Below the pieces are notes generated by a model. That model had not been told where the DNA came from and did not search any database. It saw only the letters and a program-made list of their open reading frames with translations. The position numbers and the translations under genes were made by a program. From the NCBI GenBank assembly GCA_036395755.1, contig DASWCZ010000028.1, forward strand, positions 65,645 through 129,644: a stretch of 64,000 nt of DNA. Direction: 5' to 3'. The DNA comes from Gp7-AA6 sp036395755 (GTDB lineage Bacteria > Acidobacteriota > Thermoanaerobaculia > UBA5066 > Gp7-AA6). Below are positions 63,778 through 64,000 of this stretch, piece by piece (position 1 is the first letter of the stretch; each line of letters begins with the position of its first letter).

Positions 63778-64000
63778 CTAGAACGAAATCCTCGCTCCCA
63801 GGCGCAGCGAGCGGGGCGCCTGACGGAGAAACGCCTGCTTGTATCGCGTGTTGCACTTCGGCTCGTCGACGCTCGAAAGGTTCGACCCGCAGACGTAGTC
63901 GGCGTTCTCGAACTCCGCGAAGTTGTATCGCTGGTCGAGGAGGATCGGGCGCTGGGCGTTGATGAGGTTGAAGACGTCCGCGATCAGGTTCACGGTCACC
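63778..64000 (-). CDS. TonB-dependent receptor/outer-membrane barrel, C-terminal part (runs off right edge)
   Basis: About 73 codons of the end of an outer-membrane beta-barrel, entering from the right edge on the reverse strand. VNLIADVFNLINAQRPILLD is the typical next-to-last strand with the VFNL(I/L)N motif of TonB receptors. An extracellular loop with two Cys (YVCGSNLSSVDEPKC) and the last strand SLRLGARISF, ending in Phe, follow. The rest of the gene lies outside the window. Confidence 0.85.
   Translation of the reverse strand, partial: VTVNLIADVFNLINAQRPILLDQRYNFAEFENADYVCGSNLSSVDEPKCNTRYKQAFLRQAPRSLRLGARISF

Overview
Kind of organism. The window is GC-rich and densely coded. Its genes point to a diderm bacterium of the Acidobacteriota, perhaps a Thermoanaerobaculia-like lineage; that placement is inference. 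The markers are VWFA-related proteins of the acidobacterial type (5939-7555, 33642-34664), two GWxTD-domain secreted proteins (8029-9558, 12736-14505), large TonB-dependent receptors with an N-terminal carboxypeptidase-regulatory-like domain (9658-12435, and pieces at both window edges), a DUF5777 barrel, a DUF1501/DUF1800 pair, an OmpA lipoprotein and a LpxL-like lipid A acyltransferase. No rRNA, tRNA, CRISPR array, prophage or intact insertion sequence was seen.

Layout. 1-2398: edge of a TonB receptor, then nth, a deoxyribosyltransferase-like gene and tdk. 2756-5842: methylmalonyl-CoA mutase large subunit and a PATAN-HDOD protein. 5939-14505: envelope and secreted proteins with two decayed genes meeting tail to tail near 7785. 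14611-17378: dnaK-hsp20-hspR heat-shock operon with a clear sigma70-type promoter. 17528-21114: DUF1844, TPR and PATAN membrane-protein operon. 21179-27354: mazG, then an operon of a membrane alkaline-phosphatase-like protein, an EnvC-like factor, an S41 (CtpA-like) protein lacking its catalytic residues, and a divergent polysaccharide deacetylase. 27409-36047: methyltransferase, LpxL, GT-C-like membrane protein, RluA, OmpA/VWA, TrmJ-like, TMEM175. 43510 down to 35409: one tightly packed reverse-strand run mdh-sdhC-sdhA-sdhB-sucC-(TM protein)-sucD-(PH-like)-ndk-TMEM175. 43555-50049: small proteins, thioesterase, histone-H1-like protein, DEAD-box helicase, rho, aldo/keto reductase. 50079-52711: DUF1501/DUF1800. 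52785-63158: AmmeMemoRadiSam-type radical SAM enzyme, beta-propeller protein, FabH-like enzyme, a heme-motif lipoprotein/DUF5777/CBM9-like cluster, UPF0158, a BoxB/PaaA-like diiron protein, mutY and an alpha/beta hydrolase. 63183-64000: a gene scrap, an apparently empty stretch and the end of another TonB receptor.

How it fits together. The TCA run supplies malate dehydrogenase, succinate dehydrogenase and succinyl-CoA synthetase, with NDP kinase available to exchange the NTP formed. Methylmalonyl-CoA mutase could feed succinyl-CoA into the same segment. The EnvC/CtpA/deacetylase set resembles cell-separation loci, but two of its proteins keep the fold and have lost catalytic residues.

Most striking signals. 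(1) Many transcription units begin with a TAnnnT hexamer 5-8 nt before the start codon and no Shine-Dalgarno, the architecture of leaderless mRNAs. (2) The S41 protein has lost both Ser and Lys. (3) A membrane-protein gene sits between sucC and sucD, overlapping each by 4 bp. (4) A VWA pseudogene carries a deletion-derived segment now out of frame whose differences from its intact neighbour are all synonymous in the original frame. (5) Three genes have conserved N-termini with no ATG, GTG or TTG in frame where one is expected.
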